From a bacterium (GTDB taxonomy: Bacteria; Joyebacterota; Joyebacteria; Joyebacterales; Joyebacteraceae), in the NCBI GenBank assembly GCA_025774245.1, contig JALGWI010000019.1, positions 1-43,610 on the forward strand: 43,610 nucleotides of DNA, in the 5' to 3' direction. The position numbers were made by a program, and so were the translations under genes. Below are positions 25,251 to 34,704 of the stretch, piece by piece. Every line of letters starts with the position of its first letter. Positions within the stretch are counted from its first letter, which is position 1. The notes under the pieces are model-generated. The model was not told the DNA's origin. It worked only from the letters and a program-made list of their open reading frames with translations, and did not search any database.

Positions 25251-26594
25251 CTAGGAGAGCCGTTCGATGAACGTGCTCGCGAGGCTGAGGTAGACGAGGA
25301 TCCCGATGATGTCGTTCAGGGTCGTGACGAACGGCCCCTGGGCGACGGCCGGGTCGACGCCGACCCTCCTGAGCGCGAACGGCATCACGGTCCCGAGCGT
25401 CGCGGCCACGAGGATCACGGCGGCGAGCGAGCCGCCGACGACCGCGGCCAGAGACCAGTCGCCAAACCACAGCCCGACCACCAGGTAGATCGTGCTCCCA
25501 AGAATGAGGGCGTTCGTGATCGCGACGCGCCACTCCTTCAGGAGGCGCCGTCCCGCCTCCCCCGCGAGGCCGCGCTCGGTCCGCATGCTGCGCACGATGA
25601 TCGTCGAGGTCTGGAGCCCCACGTTCCCGCCCATGGCCGTGATCACCGGAACGAAGAAGGCGAGCGTGAGCACCTTCTCGAGCGAGAACCGGTAGTGGTT
25701 CATGACGGTCGCCGAACCGAGGCCCCCCAGCGCGCCGATGACCAGCCAGGGAAGACGGATCCGGGAGACCTTGAGCGCGGAGTCCTCGTGCAGCTCTTCC
25801 TCGCTCGTTCCCGCCATGATGCTGATGTCTTCCTCGGCCTCGTCGTGCATGACGTCCATGATGTCGTCGACGGTGATCCGGCCGACGAGGATGCCGTCGG
25901 GATCGACGACGGGGATGGCGATGAGATCGTACTTCCGGAAGACTTCGGCGACGTCCTCCTGGTCCATGTCGGTCGACACGGTGACGACGTCCGGCTCCAT
26001 GACGTCGGCCACCCTGGCGCCGCGGGGCGCGAGGACGAGTGCGCGAAGGGGAAGCACGCCCCTGAGCCGCCGGTCCCTGTCGATGACGTAGACGTTGTGG
26101 AGATCGTCGATCTCGTCGGTCGCCTCCCGGATGAGGGCGATCGCGTCGTCGACGCGCGCGTGCTGGTTGACGTAGACGAGCTCGGCGGCCATGATGCCGC
26201 CGGCCGATTCGTCGGTGTATTGGAGGAGGTCGAGGACGGCCTGCCTGTCTTCCTCCTCGAGCTTCGAGAGGACCTCCGCGCGCTTCTCGTCCTCGAGCGC
26301 GCCGATCACGTCGGTCGCGTCGTCAGACTCGAGCTCGGCGGCGATGCTGGCGATCTCTTTCGCCTTGAGGATGCCGATGATGTCCTCGAGGGTGTGTTCC
26401 TCGAGGTTGATCAGGACGTCGGCCGCGGTCTCGGTGTCGAGCTGGAGGAGGACGCGGGTCAGCGTCTCCGCGTCCACGCGTTCGAGCGCCAGCGCGACGT
26501 CGGCCGGGTGGAGGCCCGCGAGCAGGCCGACCATCGTCTCGGGCGAGCTCTCGGGATCCAGATCGACCCTCGCGGCATCCTTGTGGTCCGACAT
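25251..26594 (-). CDS. mgtE: MgtE-family magnesium transporter
   Basis: 447 residues with the full MgtE layout: an N-terminal superhelical domain (about 25-130, LHPADVALALERVDAETLTRVLLQL), two CBS domains (about 135-260, ending in DDIMDVMHDEAEEDI), a plug helix and five transmembrane helices (about 285-445). The pore motif near the C-terminus is TTLNDIIGILVYLSLA, with the conserved Asp. MgtE is a Mg2+ channel gated by Mg2+ bound between the cytosolic domains. ATG 26594 is chosen over an upstream in-frame start because GAGGGCG lies before it. It sits with two CNNM/CorC-like genes, making a magnesium or divalent-cation block inside the phoH-glyS operon. Confidence 0.93.
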   Translation of the reverse strand: MSDHKDAARVDLDPESSPETMVGLLAGLHPADVALALERVDAETLTRVLLQLDTETAADVLINLEEHTLEDIIGILKAKEIASIAAELESDDATDVIGALEDEKRAEVLSKLEEEDRQAVLDLLQYTDESAGGIMAAELVYVNQHARVDDAIALIREATDEIDDLHNVYVIDRDRRLRGVLPLRALVLAPRGARVADVMEPDVVTVSTDMDQEDVAEVFRKYDLIAIPVVDPDGILVGRITVDDIMDVMHDEAEEDISIMAGTSEEELHEDSALKVSRIRLPWLVIGALGGLGSATVMNHYRFSLEKVLTLAFFVPVITAMGGNVGLQTSTIIVRSMRTERGLAGEAGRRLLKEWRVAITNALILGSTIYLVVGLWFGDWSLAAVVGGSLAAVILVAATLGTVMPFALRRVGVDPAVAQGPFVTTLNDIIGILVYLSLASTFIERLS

Positions 26595-26669
26595 GCGAAC
26601 GCCCTCATGGTTCGAGCCGGGTCGCCGCCACGGCACGGGCGGCGCAGGCTCTTCGGGGAGTCACGGCAC

Positions 26670-27410
26670 CTACCAGCTCTCGTCGTCTCCGCTGCGGAGG
26701 AGAGCGCCGGCCGAGATGATCAACTTCAGCCCCTCGTCGACCGGCATCGAAAGCGGGATCACCTTGTCCTCCGGAATGAGCAGGAAGAAGCCGGACGTCG
26801 GGTTCGGCGTCGTCGGCAGGAAGACGGTCACCATCCGCCCACCGACCGCTTCGGTCAAGGCCTCACCTGGCTCGGACGTTTGGAAGGCCATGCTGTAGAT
26901 CCCCTCGTGCGGGAAGTTGATGAGCACGACCTTCCGGAAGCTCGTGCTGCGCTCGTGCAGCACCGCCGAGAAAATCCCCTTCGTCGTGCGGTAGATCCAC
27001 CTCACGATCGGGATCCTCTCTACGAGGCTCTCGCCCACCCGGATGAGGCGCTTCCCGATGATGTTGCTCGCGATCCCCCCGATGATAATGATGAGGATGA
27101 TGAGCGCGACGAGCCCGACCCCCGGGATGTGCCTCCCGAGGTAGAAGTCGACGTACGGGGCGAGGATCCGGTCGAGCGCGAAGAAGAGACGCCAGAGAAC
27201 GAAGCCGCTGATTGCCGCCGGGAGGATGACGACTAGCCCCGTGAGGAAGTACCTCAGGAGCACGCGGAGGAAACCCGGCCGCGCGCTCGGCGGGTCGGTG
27301 ACCGGCGGATCGACCGGCGGCGGATCGCCGGCCGGCTGCCCGGTACCCGGCGCTCCGGCGTTCCCGCGTCGCCCGTTCGGTTCGCGGTGTTCTGTGCTCG
27401 CGTCGCTCAT
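26670..27410 (-). CDS. DUF502 family membrane protein
   Basis: 246 residues. After a proline-rich cytoplasmic N-terminus (about 45 residues) come two transmembrane segments (FLTGLVVILPAAISGFVLW and IPGVGLVALIILIIIIGGI) and then the family core ERIPIVRWIYRTTKG, VVLINFP and TTPNPTSGFFLLIP, typical of DUF502. The biochemical role is unknown; plant relatives (COV/LCV) are Golgi membrane proteins. The start ATG 27410 overlaps the stop of the preceding CNNM/CorC-like gene as ATGA and has TGAGGAAACG upstream. Confidence 0.88.
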   Translation of the reverse strand: MSDASTEHREPNGRRGNAGAPGTGQPAGDPPPVDPPVTDPPSARPGFLRVLLRYFLTGLVVILPAAISGFVLWRLFFALDRILAPYVDFYLGRHIPGVGLVALIILIIIIGGIASNIIGKRLIRVGESLVERIPIVRWIYRTTKGIFSAVLHERSTSFRKVVLINFPHEGIYSMAFQTSEPGEALTEAVGGRMVTVFLPTTPNPTSGFFLLIPEDKVIPLSMPVDEGLKLIISAGALLRSGDDESW

Positions 27411-28645
27411 CGTTTCCTCACCCTTATCTTCCCGATCCTGGTCGCGCTCGACGAGATCACCCGAAGCTCGAGCGGCCCCACGACGACCTCGTCTCCCGGT
27501 TCAGGTATCCGACCGAGAGCGGCCAGGACGAGGCCAGCGATCGTGTTATAGTCGCCCTCGGGCAGATCGAGGCCGAGCGCGTCCTCGACCGTGTCGATCT
27601 CGGTCCGCCCCTCGACGATGAACAGGTCGTCCCCGATCTTCCGCACGAGAGCCTGCGCGACGTCGTACTCGTCCTCGATCTCCCCCACGAGCTCCTCGAG
27701 AAGGTCCTCGAGCGTCGCGATGCCGGCGAGCCCGCCGTGCTCGTCAACGATGACCGCCATGTGCTGACGCCTCGCCTGAAGCTCACGGAAGAGCTCGTCG
27801 CACGTCTTCGTCTCCGGAACGTGCGGCAGGGGACGCACCAGATCCCGGGTCGGCTGTTCCCTCGGAAGACCCAGGAGGTCTCTCGAGTGCACCATGCCCT
27901 CGATCAACTCCCTGTCCTCCGAGAGGACGGGGAACCTCGAGAACCCGTGCCCGCGCACCAGCTCGACTGCGTCGCCCACGGTCGAATCAGGCGGCAGGCC
28001 TATGATGTCGGTCCGGGGAACCATGATCTCCCGCACGGTCGTCAGGGCGAACTCGAAGATGCCCGAGATGAGCTGCGTCTCCTGCTCGTCGACGGCGCCG
28101 GCCCGCTCCCCCTCGCTCGTCAGGAGCAGGCGGAGTTGGTCCTTCGTGAGCCGGCGGCGCCACTCCCGCGCCCGGAGGCCGAAGAGCCTCAGGATCGCGC
28201 TCGCGATCCCCGTGACGACCACGATCACCGGCGAGAGGATCCAGTAGAAGACGCGAAGCGGGTGGACAACCTTGAGTGTGATCGAGTCGCTGTATCGGCG
28301 GCCCACGACCTTCGGGATGATCTCGCCGAAGATGAGGAGCACGGCCGTGACCGTGACCGTGGACAGGAGCCCCACCCAGGCCGCCGGCCAGTCCTTCATC
28401 GTGTGGGCGAGCCGCCACGAGACGAGCGAAGAGGTCATCACGACGGCGATGTTCGTGCCGACGAGCGTCGTGCCGAGGAGCCGTTGCGGATCGGCCACGA
28501 ACCGCTCGAGCGAGCGGGCGCCGCGCCTCCCCTTCTCGAGCCAGTGCTCGAGCCGGATCCAGTTGATCGAGACGAGCGCGGTCTCCGACCCCGAGAAGAA
28601 CGCGGACATGACGATTCCGGCGATTATGAGCAGGATGACGATCAC
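27407..28645 (-). CDS. CNNM/CorC-family transporter-like protein, copy 2
   Basis: 412 residues. The N-terminal DUF21 membrane domain (about 1-190) starts with [15 protein letters not shown], followed by a pair of CBS domains (about 205-330; [41 protein letters not shown]) and the C-terminal CorC_HlyC domain (about 340-410; [20 protein letters not shown]). This layout is that of the HlyC/CorC (CNNM) family linked to Mg2+ and Co2+ efflux. The start is GTG 28645, six bases after the stop of the paralogous gene. It has diverged clearly from its neighbour, so the pair is an old duplication. Membrane location; substrate inferred from family and from the adjacent mgtE. Confidence 0.9.
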   Translation of the reverse strand: MIVILLIIAGIVMSAFFSGSETALVSINWIRLEHWLEKGRRGARSLERFVADPQRLLGTTLVGTNIAVVMTSSLVSWRLAHTMKDWPAAWVGLLSTVTVTAVLLIFGEIIPKVVGRRYSDSITLKVVHPLRVFYWILSPVIVVVTGIASAILRLFGLRAREWRRRLTKDQLRLLLTSEGERAGAVDEQETQLISGIFEFALTTVREIMVPRTDIIGLPPDSTVGDAVELVRGHGFSRFPVLSEDRELIEGMVHSRDLLGLPREQPTRDLVRPLPHVPETKTCDELFRELQARRQHMAVIVDEHGGLAGIATLEDLLEELVGEIEDEYDVAQALVRKIGDDLFIVEGRTEIDTVEDALGLDLPEGDYNTIAGLVLAALGRIPEPGDEVVVGPLELRVISSSATRIGKIRVRKR

Positions 28646-28651
28646 GTTCGG

Positions 28652-29920
28652 CTACGACTCCTCTTCCGCATCAGCCTCGAGTTTGACGATCCTGACACCA
28701 GTGATCCGCTGTTCCTCGACGTCCTCCACGGTGAACTCCAGGCCGTCGCGCTCGAGCTTCTCTCCCTCCGAAGGGATCCTGCCGAACGCGTCCATGAGGT
28801 ATCCGCCCAGCGTCTCGACGCCGTCCCCCTCGAGCCCGACCCCGACCTCCTCCGCAAGCTCGTCGAGCCTGACCATGCCGTCGGCGAGGAGCGTCGTCTT
28901 GTTGATCACCGTGAGGAGCTGTTCGTCCTCGTCGTACTCGTCGCGGATTTCGCCGACGATCTCCTCGATGAGATCCTCGAGGGTTACGAGCCCGGCCGTC
29001 CCGCCGTACTCGTCGACGACGATCGCGATATGGATCCTGCGGTGCTGCAGCTCCTTGAGGAGCTCGCCCGCGCCCTTGCTCTCCGGCGTGAACGTCGGCG
29101 CGCGTGCGACGTCGCGGATCGAGCGGTCCTGGTCGGTCTCCGGATCGAGCTTGAGGAGGTCCTTCGCGTAGAGGATGCCGACGATGTGATCGATGTCGCC
29201 ATCGTAGACCGGCAGGCGCGAGTACCCGGCCTCCTTCACGGCGCCGATGGCATCGCCGACCGTCGTCGTGTCATCCAGGCAGCTCATGTCGACCCGCGGG
29301 ACCATGAGCTCCCGCACGACGGTCTCCCCGAACTCCATGACGCTGTCGATCATGTCGCGCTCGTCCTCTTCGAGCGTGCCGCGCTGCTCGGAGATGGCCA
29401 CGATCGTCCGGAGTTCCTCCGCGGTGACGAAGGGGTTGTCGGCGATTCCCTCGCCCGACGCCTTGCCCGAGAAGAAGATCCGCTCGATCGCGTTCAGGAA
29501 CGGAGCGAAGACCTTCATCATTGCGCCAAGAAGGGGAGCGCTCCTCTGGAAGAAGAGCCTGTTCCGCTGCATCGCATACATCTTTGGAGCCACCTCGCCC
29601 ACGACGAGAATGAGGAAGGTGACGACCCCGACCTCGAGCGCGATGGTCAGGGCCTCGGGATACGAGCGGATCTCGCTGATGCGAAGCGCCGCGAGCGCGC
29701 CCAGCGAACCGACGGCCACGTTCACGAGCGTGTTGCCGAGGAGGATCGTAATGAGGAGCCTCTCCGGGGCGCCCATCAGGCGTTTGACAGGACTCTTGGG
29801 CTCCATCTCGCCGAGGTCGAGTCGCGAGAGGGAGAAGAACGCGGTCTCCGAGCCCGAGAAGAGCCCGGAGAGATAGAGCAGGACGGAGAATCCCGCGATC
29901 GTGGCAACGAGATAGGTCAT
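28652..29920 (-). CDS. CNNM/CorC-family transporter-like protein, copy 1
   Basis: 422 residues with the same three-part layout: DUF21 membrane domain ([14 protein letters not shown] at about residue 22), CBS pair ([41 protein letters not shown]) and CorC_HlyC domain ([19 protein letters not shown]). ATG 29920 overlaps the ybeY stop as ATGA. In E. coli a corC-like gene also follows ybeY, so this copy is probably the ancestral position and the other a later addition. Predicted role: divalent cation homeostasis at the inner membrane. Confidence 0.9.
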   Translation of the reverse strand: MTYLVATIAGFSVLLYLSGLFSGSETAFFSLSRLDLGEMEPKSPVKRLMGAPERLLITILLGNTLVNVAVGSLGALAALRISEIRSYPEALTIALEVGVVTFLILVVGEVAPKMYAMQRNRLFFQRSAPLLGAMMKVFAPFLNAIERIFFSGKASGEGIADNPFVTAEELRTIVAISEQRGTLEEDERDMIDSVMEFGETVVRELMVPRVDMSCLDDTTTVGDAIGAVKEAGYSRLPVYDGDIDHIVGILYAKDLLKLDPETDQDRSIRDVARAPTFTPESKGAGELLKELQHRRIHIAIVVDEYGGTAGLVTLEDLIEEIVGEIRDEYDEDEQLLTVINKTTLLADGMVRLDELAEEVGVGLEGDGVETLGGYLMDAFGRIPSEGEKLERDGLEFTVEDVEEQRITGVRIVKLEADAEEES

Positions 29921-30426
29921 CGTGCAGCCCGGCGTGTGGCCTTGCCCTGCGGCTCCCGGTGCAGGAGCTCGCGGACGTACCGGTTCTCCACCTTCCGCAT
30001 GGCGGCCAGGTCGGCCGCCTTCTCGTGATCGTGGCCCAGGAGGTGGAGGACGCCGTGCGCGACAAGCTTCGCGACCTCGTGCTCCGCGGTCCTTCGGTAG
30101 CGACGTGCCTGCACGGCCGCGCGGTCGGTCGACACTACCACGTCTCCCAGGACCGCCTCGAGCTCCTCCGGATCCTCGCCCGGGGCGTCGCCCGGAGCGT
30201 GGCCCGAAGCGTCGCCCTCCTCCATCGCGAAGGCGAGGACGTCGGTCGGGCGGTCGATCATCCGATAGGACAGGTTGAGCTCGCGCACGAGGTCGTCGGG
30301 GGCGAAGACGATCGTGAGATCGGCGCCCGTGCGGTCGTGGTCTTCGAGGATCCGTTTGACGAGCCGGCGGACGAGCCGCCTATCGATCGCGATCCTCTTC
30401 TGTCTGTCGATGATCTTCGTGGCCAT
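29917..30426 (-). CDS. ybeY: Endoribonuclease YbeY
   Basis: 169 residues. The family signature H124-GVL-H128-LLG-HD-H134 supplies the three metal-binding histidines of this single-strand RNase, which acts in 16S rRNA 3' maturation and ribosome quality control. The substrate-binding strand (LNLSYRMIDRPTDVLAFAM) is present. An acidic, Gly/Pro-rich insertion of about 20 residues (GDASGHAPGDAPGEDPEE) follows it. ATG 30426 lies 47 bases inside the upstream 7TM-HD gene, with GGAGGAG at a long distance, so initiation may rely on coupling. Confidence 0.93.
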   Translation of the reverse strand: MATKIIDRQKRIAIDRRLVRRLVKRILEDHDRTGADLTIVFAPDDLVRELNLSYRMIDRPTDVLAFAMEEGDASGHAPGDAPGEDPEELEAVLGDVVVSTDRAAVQARRYRRTAEHEVAKLVAHGVLHLLGHDHEKAADLAAMRKVENRYVRELLHREPQGKATRRAAR

Positions 30427-32824
30427 TGCCGGTCCCGGTCGCTCCTCCGGTTTCGGACGCCGATTCCGTGCTCGTTCCCCCGCCCTCGACCGGCGCGCTT
30501 CCGCCGCCGGTGTCCGGATCCGTGGACGTCCCGGAGTCATCGTCCGGCGCAGACTCAACGTCCCCGTCCTGGTCCGGGTACTTGACGCGCTGGTGGTACA
30601 TCCCGGCAAGAACGCGGAAGAACGCATCGCGGATCTTCGTGAGATCGGAGAGCGTCAGCTCCGCGTCGTCGAGCTGGTGGTCGCGCCACCGCTTCTCGAT
30701 CACCGCGTCGATCTCCGCATCGATGCGCTTCGGCGTGAGCGGCTCGGTGATCGAGCGGATCCTCGCCTCGATCGTGTCGGCGAGCGCGATGATCGCCGAC
30801 TCCCTGCTGCGGGCCCGCGGTCCGGGGTAGCTGTATTCGCCGGCACCCACGTCGTCGGGATCCTCGGCTGCCTCACGCGCCTTGTTGTAGAAGAACTCCA
30901 TGACGCTCGTGCCGTGGTGCTCGCGGATGATGTCGACGATGGGCTCGGGCAGTCCTTCCTTCCTTGCGAGCTCCACGCCGTCCTTGACGTGAGCCTTCAG
31001 GACCATGCTCGACATCTTCGGCTTGATGGTCGCGTGCTTGCTGTCCTCGGGGTCGAGCCCCTGCTGGTTCTCCACGAAGTAGCCCGGGCCGACGAGCTTG
31101 CCGATGTCGTGGTAGTACGACCCGACCCGCGCCAGGAGTCCGTTGGCCCTGACGGCGTCGGCCGCCGCCTCCGCCAGATTCCCGACGACGATGCTGTGGT
31201 GGTAGCTCCCGGGCGCGGTCATCGCCATCTTACGCAGGAGCGGCTTGTTCATGTCGGCCAGCTCGAGGAGCGTGATGTCGGTCGTCACGCGGAACCCGCG
31301 CTCGAAGAGCGGCAGGGAGACCACGACGATGCCCATGCTCACGATCGCGTTCAGGCCGCCCCAGCCGCACCGCGTCAGGGTGTCGAGGCCGACGTCGATC
31401 TTGGCGATGTCCATCACGAAGATCGCGAGCGCGTACGCCGCGACGACCCGTATGCCGGACCAGTAGAAGTCCTCCCTGTCTCTGACACGCCTCACGGAGT
31501 GCGCGGCGACGGTCCCCCCGACGATCGAGACGAGCACGTACGGCAGGCCGAATCCGGTGTAGAGCGCCGTGAGGAGGACCGTGACGAACGTCGTCACGAT
31601 CGCGATCTCGAAATCGAAGAGGAGCGCGACGAGCATCGAGAGGACGGCGACCGGAACCAGATAGACGTACTCCGACGCGTCGGGCAGATTGCTCACCACG
31701 GCCGCGCCGATCATGACGATGGCGAGCACCACGAAGAACAGGATCTGGCTCCGAAGGTCGAGAAAGAGCCGCTTCCGACGCACCCCTGCGTAGAGGATGA
31801 GCACGCCGAGGAGAAGCGCGGCGGAGAGGAACCTCCCTATCGCCGGGAAGTGCCGCTCGGGGCCGGGCTTGTCCAGGAGAAGCTCCGCGCGCCTGACGTC
31901 CATCGAGTGGACGATGTTGATGTCGTCGTCGGTGATCCTCTGACCGCGCTCGATGATGAGCTCGTCCTTCTTCACGTCGATGCCGGTCGTGTCGCTGACC
32001 GCTTCGCGCGCGACCGCCTTGCGGCTCTGAGTCTCCTCCGAGTCGTAGATGACGTTTCCGGCGAGGAAGGGCGCCACGAGCTCGCGCACCGCCGTTCGCA
32101 TCGTCGGCTCGGCGAAGCTCACCTCCGCCTCGCGCTCCAGGAGCGCGGGCAGCCCCTCTTCCCGGAAGAACGACGAGACTCGCTCCATGCCCTCCCGATC
32201 GTCCTTGAGGAGCGCGACGGTCTGGTCGCCCGAGAACGGGGGATGCCCCTTCTCCGGTATGATCCCGCGCTCGTAGAGGCCGTGAAGGATCACGCGCGCG
32301 CGCTCCTCGATCAGCCCCGAACGCTCGGGATCGAGCAGGATCTGTCTCGTCGTGTCGGAGAGGGCAACTCCGAGCTGCCCCAGCATCTCGTGCTTCTGGC
32401 GGTCCGACTCGGCGCCCGCGCGGATGTCGTAGATGCGCGCGAGGAGATCGCCCATGCGCGTCCGTCGGTCCGTCTGCACCTGCCGGCTGAAGCGGTAGAC
32501 CGATATGACGTCCGCCTCGGCCATCGCCCGCTCCTGGCGGAGCTGGTCGGCGGACTTCATGACGACGAAGTCGAACGGCGCGACGATCTCCTCGCCCGCC
32601 ACCTGTCCGACCCTGAGCTCCATCCCGCGCTCCGCAGTGGCGCCCGGGAACAGGAAGTGCATGATCACGAGGAAGGCCAGTACCAGGAGCGCCCCGTAGA
32701 GGACGCTGGTCGAAAGCTCCTCGGGGTCCGAGCCGCCCGCCTGAACGTCGCTCCCCAGGCGGACCCGCTTCGCCCTCGCGGCCTCATGCCGTCGACCGAA
32801 GAGCCGATCGAAGAACCGGGCCAT
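30380..32824 (-). CDS. 7TM-HD domain protein (PgpH/YqfF family)
   Basis: 814 residues. One N-terminal helix (about 43-62) anchors an extracytoplasmic 7TMR-HDED domain (about 65-310), followed by seven transmembrane helices (about 320-490) and a cytoplasmic HD domain with YHHS, GSYYHDIGKLVGP and REHHGT. Listeria PgpH hydrolyses c-di-AMP and is the best functional guide. No diadenylate cyclase gene is in this window. The last 70 residues are low-complexity Ser/Gly/Thr/Asp sequence that overlaps the start of ybeY. Its ATG 32824 overlaps the phoH stop (TGATG). The phoH, yqfF, ybeY order matches Firmicutes and many other phyla. Confidence 0.92.
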   Translation of the reverse strand: MARFFDRLFGRRHEAARAKRVRLGSDVQAGGSDPEELSTSVLYGALLVLAFLVIMHFLFPGATAERGMELRVGQVAGEEIVAPFDFVVMKSADQLRQERAMAEADVISVYRFSRQVQTDRRTRMGDLLARIYDIRAGAESDRQKHEMLGQLGVALSDTTRQILLDPERSGLIEERARVILHGLYERGIIPEKGHPPFSGDQTVALLKDDREGMERVSSFFREEGLPALLEREAEVSFAEPTMRTAVRELVAPFLAGNVIYDSEETQSRKAVAREAVSDTTGIDVKKDELIIERGQRITDDDINIVHSMDVRRAELLLDKPGPERHFPAIGRFLSAALLLGVLILYAGVRRKRLFLDLRSQILFFVVLAIVMIGAAVVSNLPDASEYVYLVPVAVLSMLVALLFDFEIAIVTTFVTVLLTALYTGFGLPYVLVSIVGGTVAAHSVRRVRDREDFYWSGIRVVAAYALAIFVMDIAKIDVGLDTLTRCGWGGLNAIVSMGIVVVSLPLFERGFRVTTDITLLELADMNKPLLRKMAMTAPGSYHHSIVVGNLAEAAADAVRANGLLARVGSYYHDIGKLVGPGYFVENQQGLDPEDSKHATIKPKMSSMVLKAHVKDGVELARKEGLPEPIVDIIREHHGTSVMEFFYNKAREAAEDPDDVGAGEYSYPGPRARSRESAIIALADTIEARIRSITEPLTPKRIDAEIDAVIEKRWRDHQLDDAELTLSDLTKIRDAFFRVLAGMYHQRVKYPDQDGDVESAPDDDSGTSTDPDTGGGSAPVEGGGTSTESASETGGATGTGNGHEDHRQTEEDRDR

Positions 32825-33798
32825 CAGTCGTCCTCCTGCGCCCTCGCCTCGCGAACCTCGGCGTACCGCTCGAAGGCCTTGATGATCTCACGCACGAGAC
32901 GGTGTCTCACGACGTCGCTCTCGTTCAGATAGACGAACTCGATGCCGCGGATGTCGTCGAGGATCTCCTGGATCTTCACGAGTCCCGACATGTCGCTGTT
33001 CGCGAGATCGATCTGGGTAATGTCGCCCGTGACGACGGCCCTCGAGTTGAACCCGAGCCTCGTCAGGAACATCTTCATCTGCGATATCGTGCTGTTCTGG
33101 GCCTCGTCGAGAATCACGAACGCGTCGTTCAGTGTCCGACCCCGCATGTACGCGAGCGGAATGACCTCGATCGTGCCGATCTCCGTCAGTCGCCTCACCT
33201 TCTCCGGGTCCATCATGTCTCGGAGCGCGTCGTAGAGCGGACGGAGGTACGGAGCGATCTTCTCGTGGTAATCGCCGGGAAGGTAGCCGAGGCTCTCCCC
33301 CGCTTCGACGGCGGGACGAACCAGGACGATCCGCTCGACCTCCTTCAGCCGGAGCGCCGCCACGGCCATCGCCACCGCGAGGTAGGTCTTGCCGGTGCCA
33401 GCCGGCCCGATCGACACGACAATGTCGTGCGCCTGCATGGTCTCGACGTACTTCTTCTGGCCGACGGTCTTCGGTTCGACCGGCTTCTTGAGCCCGGCCA
33501 GGCGCGTCCCCCCCGCGTAGAACCGCGAGAGCTCCTCCGCCCGGTCGGAGCGAACCATGCCGATCGCGTACTCGACGTCCTCGCGACGCACCGTGCGGCC
33601 GCGACGGACGAGGTTCGCCAGCTCCGAGAGGACGGTCTCTATCTCACGGACCTCGTCGTCGTCGCCGACGATCGAAATCTCGCCGCCCCTCGCCGTCACC
33701 GTCGCCTCGAACGTGTCCTGGATGAGCCGCAGGTTGACGTCCTTCCTGCCGTACAGGTGCACCGAGTCGATGTCGCCGACTGAGATCTTGCGCTTCAA
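32824..33798 (-). CDS. PhoH-family ATPase
   Basis: 324 residues. Walker A is GPAGTGKT at 131-138, followed by RPAVEAGESLGYLPG and Walker B FVILDEAQNST, all diagnostic of PhoH proteins (superfamily I helicase-like ATPase core; linked with YbeY in RNA metabolism). An N-terminal KH-like region (about 10-90) precedes the core. The start is TTG 33798: it is the first possible start after an in-frame TGA at 33802-33804, and GGAGG lies nine bases upstream. It is the first gene of the long operon. A terminator hairpin ends 32 bases upstream of this start. Confidence 0.93.
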   Translation of the reverse strand: MKRKISVGDIDSVHLYGRKDVNLRLIQDTFEATVTARGGEISIVGDDDEVREIETVLSELANLVRRGRTVRREDVEYAIGMVRSDRAEELSRFYAGGTRLAGLKKPVEPKTVGQKKYVETMQAHDIVVSIGPAGTGKTYLAVAMAVAALRLKEVERIVLVRPAVEAGESLGYLPGDYHEKIAPYLRPLYDALRDMMDPEKVRRLTEIGTIEVIPLAYMRGRTLNDAFVILDEAQNSTISQMKMFLTRLGFNSRAVVTGDITQIDLANSDMSGLVKIQEILDDIRGIEFVYLNESDVVRHRLVREIIKAFERYAEVREARAQEDD

Positions 33799-33829
33799 AC
33801 CTCACTGCCTCCGTGCATCGATCGCCACC

Positions 33830-33877
33830 AAAAAGCGGGCTCCTGGTCCGAAGGGAACACCGGGGACCAAGAGCCCG
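33830..33877 (-). terminator. Intrinsic terminator between the LysM lipoprotein gene and phoH
   Basis: Two stem blocks, GGGCTC with GAGCCC and TGGTCC with GGACCA, pair across 33837-33876, followed on the minus strand by GCTTTTTGG. It lies about 115 bases past the LysM gene stop and 32 bases before the phoH start. No clear promoter fits between hairpin and phoH, so it could also work as an attenuator in a phoH leader. Confidence 0.82.
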
Positions 33878-33990
33878 ACCTCGCTGATGCAATGCTATCT
33901 CTCGAGCGACTCCCCCGTCCGGAGTGCCACTCCCCCACGTCCGCAAATGCGTCTGCCAGCGCCCATTGAGCCAACCAGCATCACCGCATC

Positions 33991-34686
33991 CTAACGGGGA
34001 ATCGTGAGGACCTGGCCCGGCTGGATGACGTCGGGGTTCGAGATCGAGCCCGTGTTGGCCTCGAAGATCCTCGTCCACATCCTGCCGTCGCCGTAGATCT
34101 CCCAGTAGCTCGCGATCCGCCACAGGGTCTCGCCCGGCTTGACCGTGTACGAGTACGGCCAGTCGCGCGGGATCACCAGCTCCCAGTCCGGGTAGATCAG
34201 GTTCGGGTCGTTGAACCCGTCGATCACGCCCTTGTTCGCCCGCCAGATGCGCTTCCACTTGAGCGGATCGGCGTAGACCTCCTCCATGCCGGAGATCTTG
34301 TAGAGGAAGTCGCCCTTCTCGACCGTGTACATCCTGGGCAACCCCTCGAAGTAGGCGATCTCGCTCTCGAGCCCCGCGACCTCGGACCGCAGGCTCATGA
34401 GGCGCGGCTCCATCCCGTCCAGCTCGCCCTGGAGGTCGGAGACGGCCTTCTGCTCCTTGCTCAGGTCGGCCTTGGCCGCGTCCACGCAGTCCTGGTTCAG
34501 GCCATACTCGTCAAGAAGCTGCCCGCAGTAGAACTCGCGCTGCTCCTTGTTGCACTTCTGGTACTCCTCCTCAGTGTAGAAGTCCCCGGACGCCGGGTCG
34601 GCCGTCCTCGGGCACCCTCCACCGCAGCCGGACATGAGTCCGATGGCCGCAAGGAGGACCGCTGCAACGATCAATCTGTTCAGCAT
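33991..34686 (-). CDS. Lipoprotein with coiled coil and two LysM domains
   Basis: 231 residues. A lipoprotein signal ends in LMSGC (Cys21), giving an envelope anchor. Residues about 68-112 form a coiled coil (KADLSKEQKAVSDLQGELDG). Two C-terminal LysM domains (about 120-173 and 180-231) each begin YTV(E/K)xG(D/E) and end in a xVIPR or LTIPR strand, with an insert (PLKWKRIW, GRMWTRIF) as in YgaU/XkdP-type LysM modules. It probably links membrane and peptidoglycan. Cysteines in the first 70 residues (25, 45, 54, 67) could form disulfides. AAGGAGG precedes ATG 34686, 18 bases after the small lipoprotein gene, with which it shares a promoter and a terminator. Confidence 0.88.
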   Translation of the reverse strand: MLNRLIVAAVLLAAIGLMSGCGGGCPRTADPASGDFYTEEEYQKCNKEQREFYCGQLLDEYGLNQDCVDAAKADLSKEQKAVSDLQGELDGMEPRLMSLRSEVAGLESEIAYFEGLPRMYTVEKGDFLYKISGMEEVYADPLKWKRIWRANKGVIDGFNDPNLIYPDWELVIPRDWPYSYTVKPGETLWRIASYWEIYGDGRMWTRIFEANTGSISNPDVIQPGQVLTIPR

Positions 34687-34704
34687 GATGTTCCTCCTTT
34701 CCGG

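Noticed and set aside
27737-32932. Very long plus-strand open frames (over 700 codons) opposite the CNNM/CorC, ybeY and 7TM-HD genes
   Set aside because: The composition is Glu/Arg/Asp/His-rich noise that exactly follows the opposite coding frame; the minus-strand products are unmistakable.
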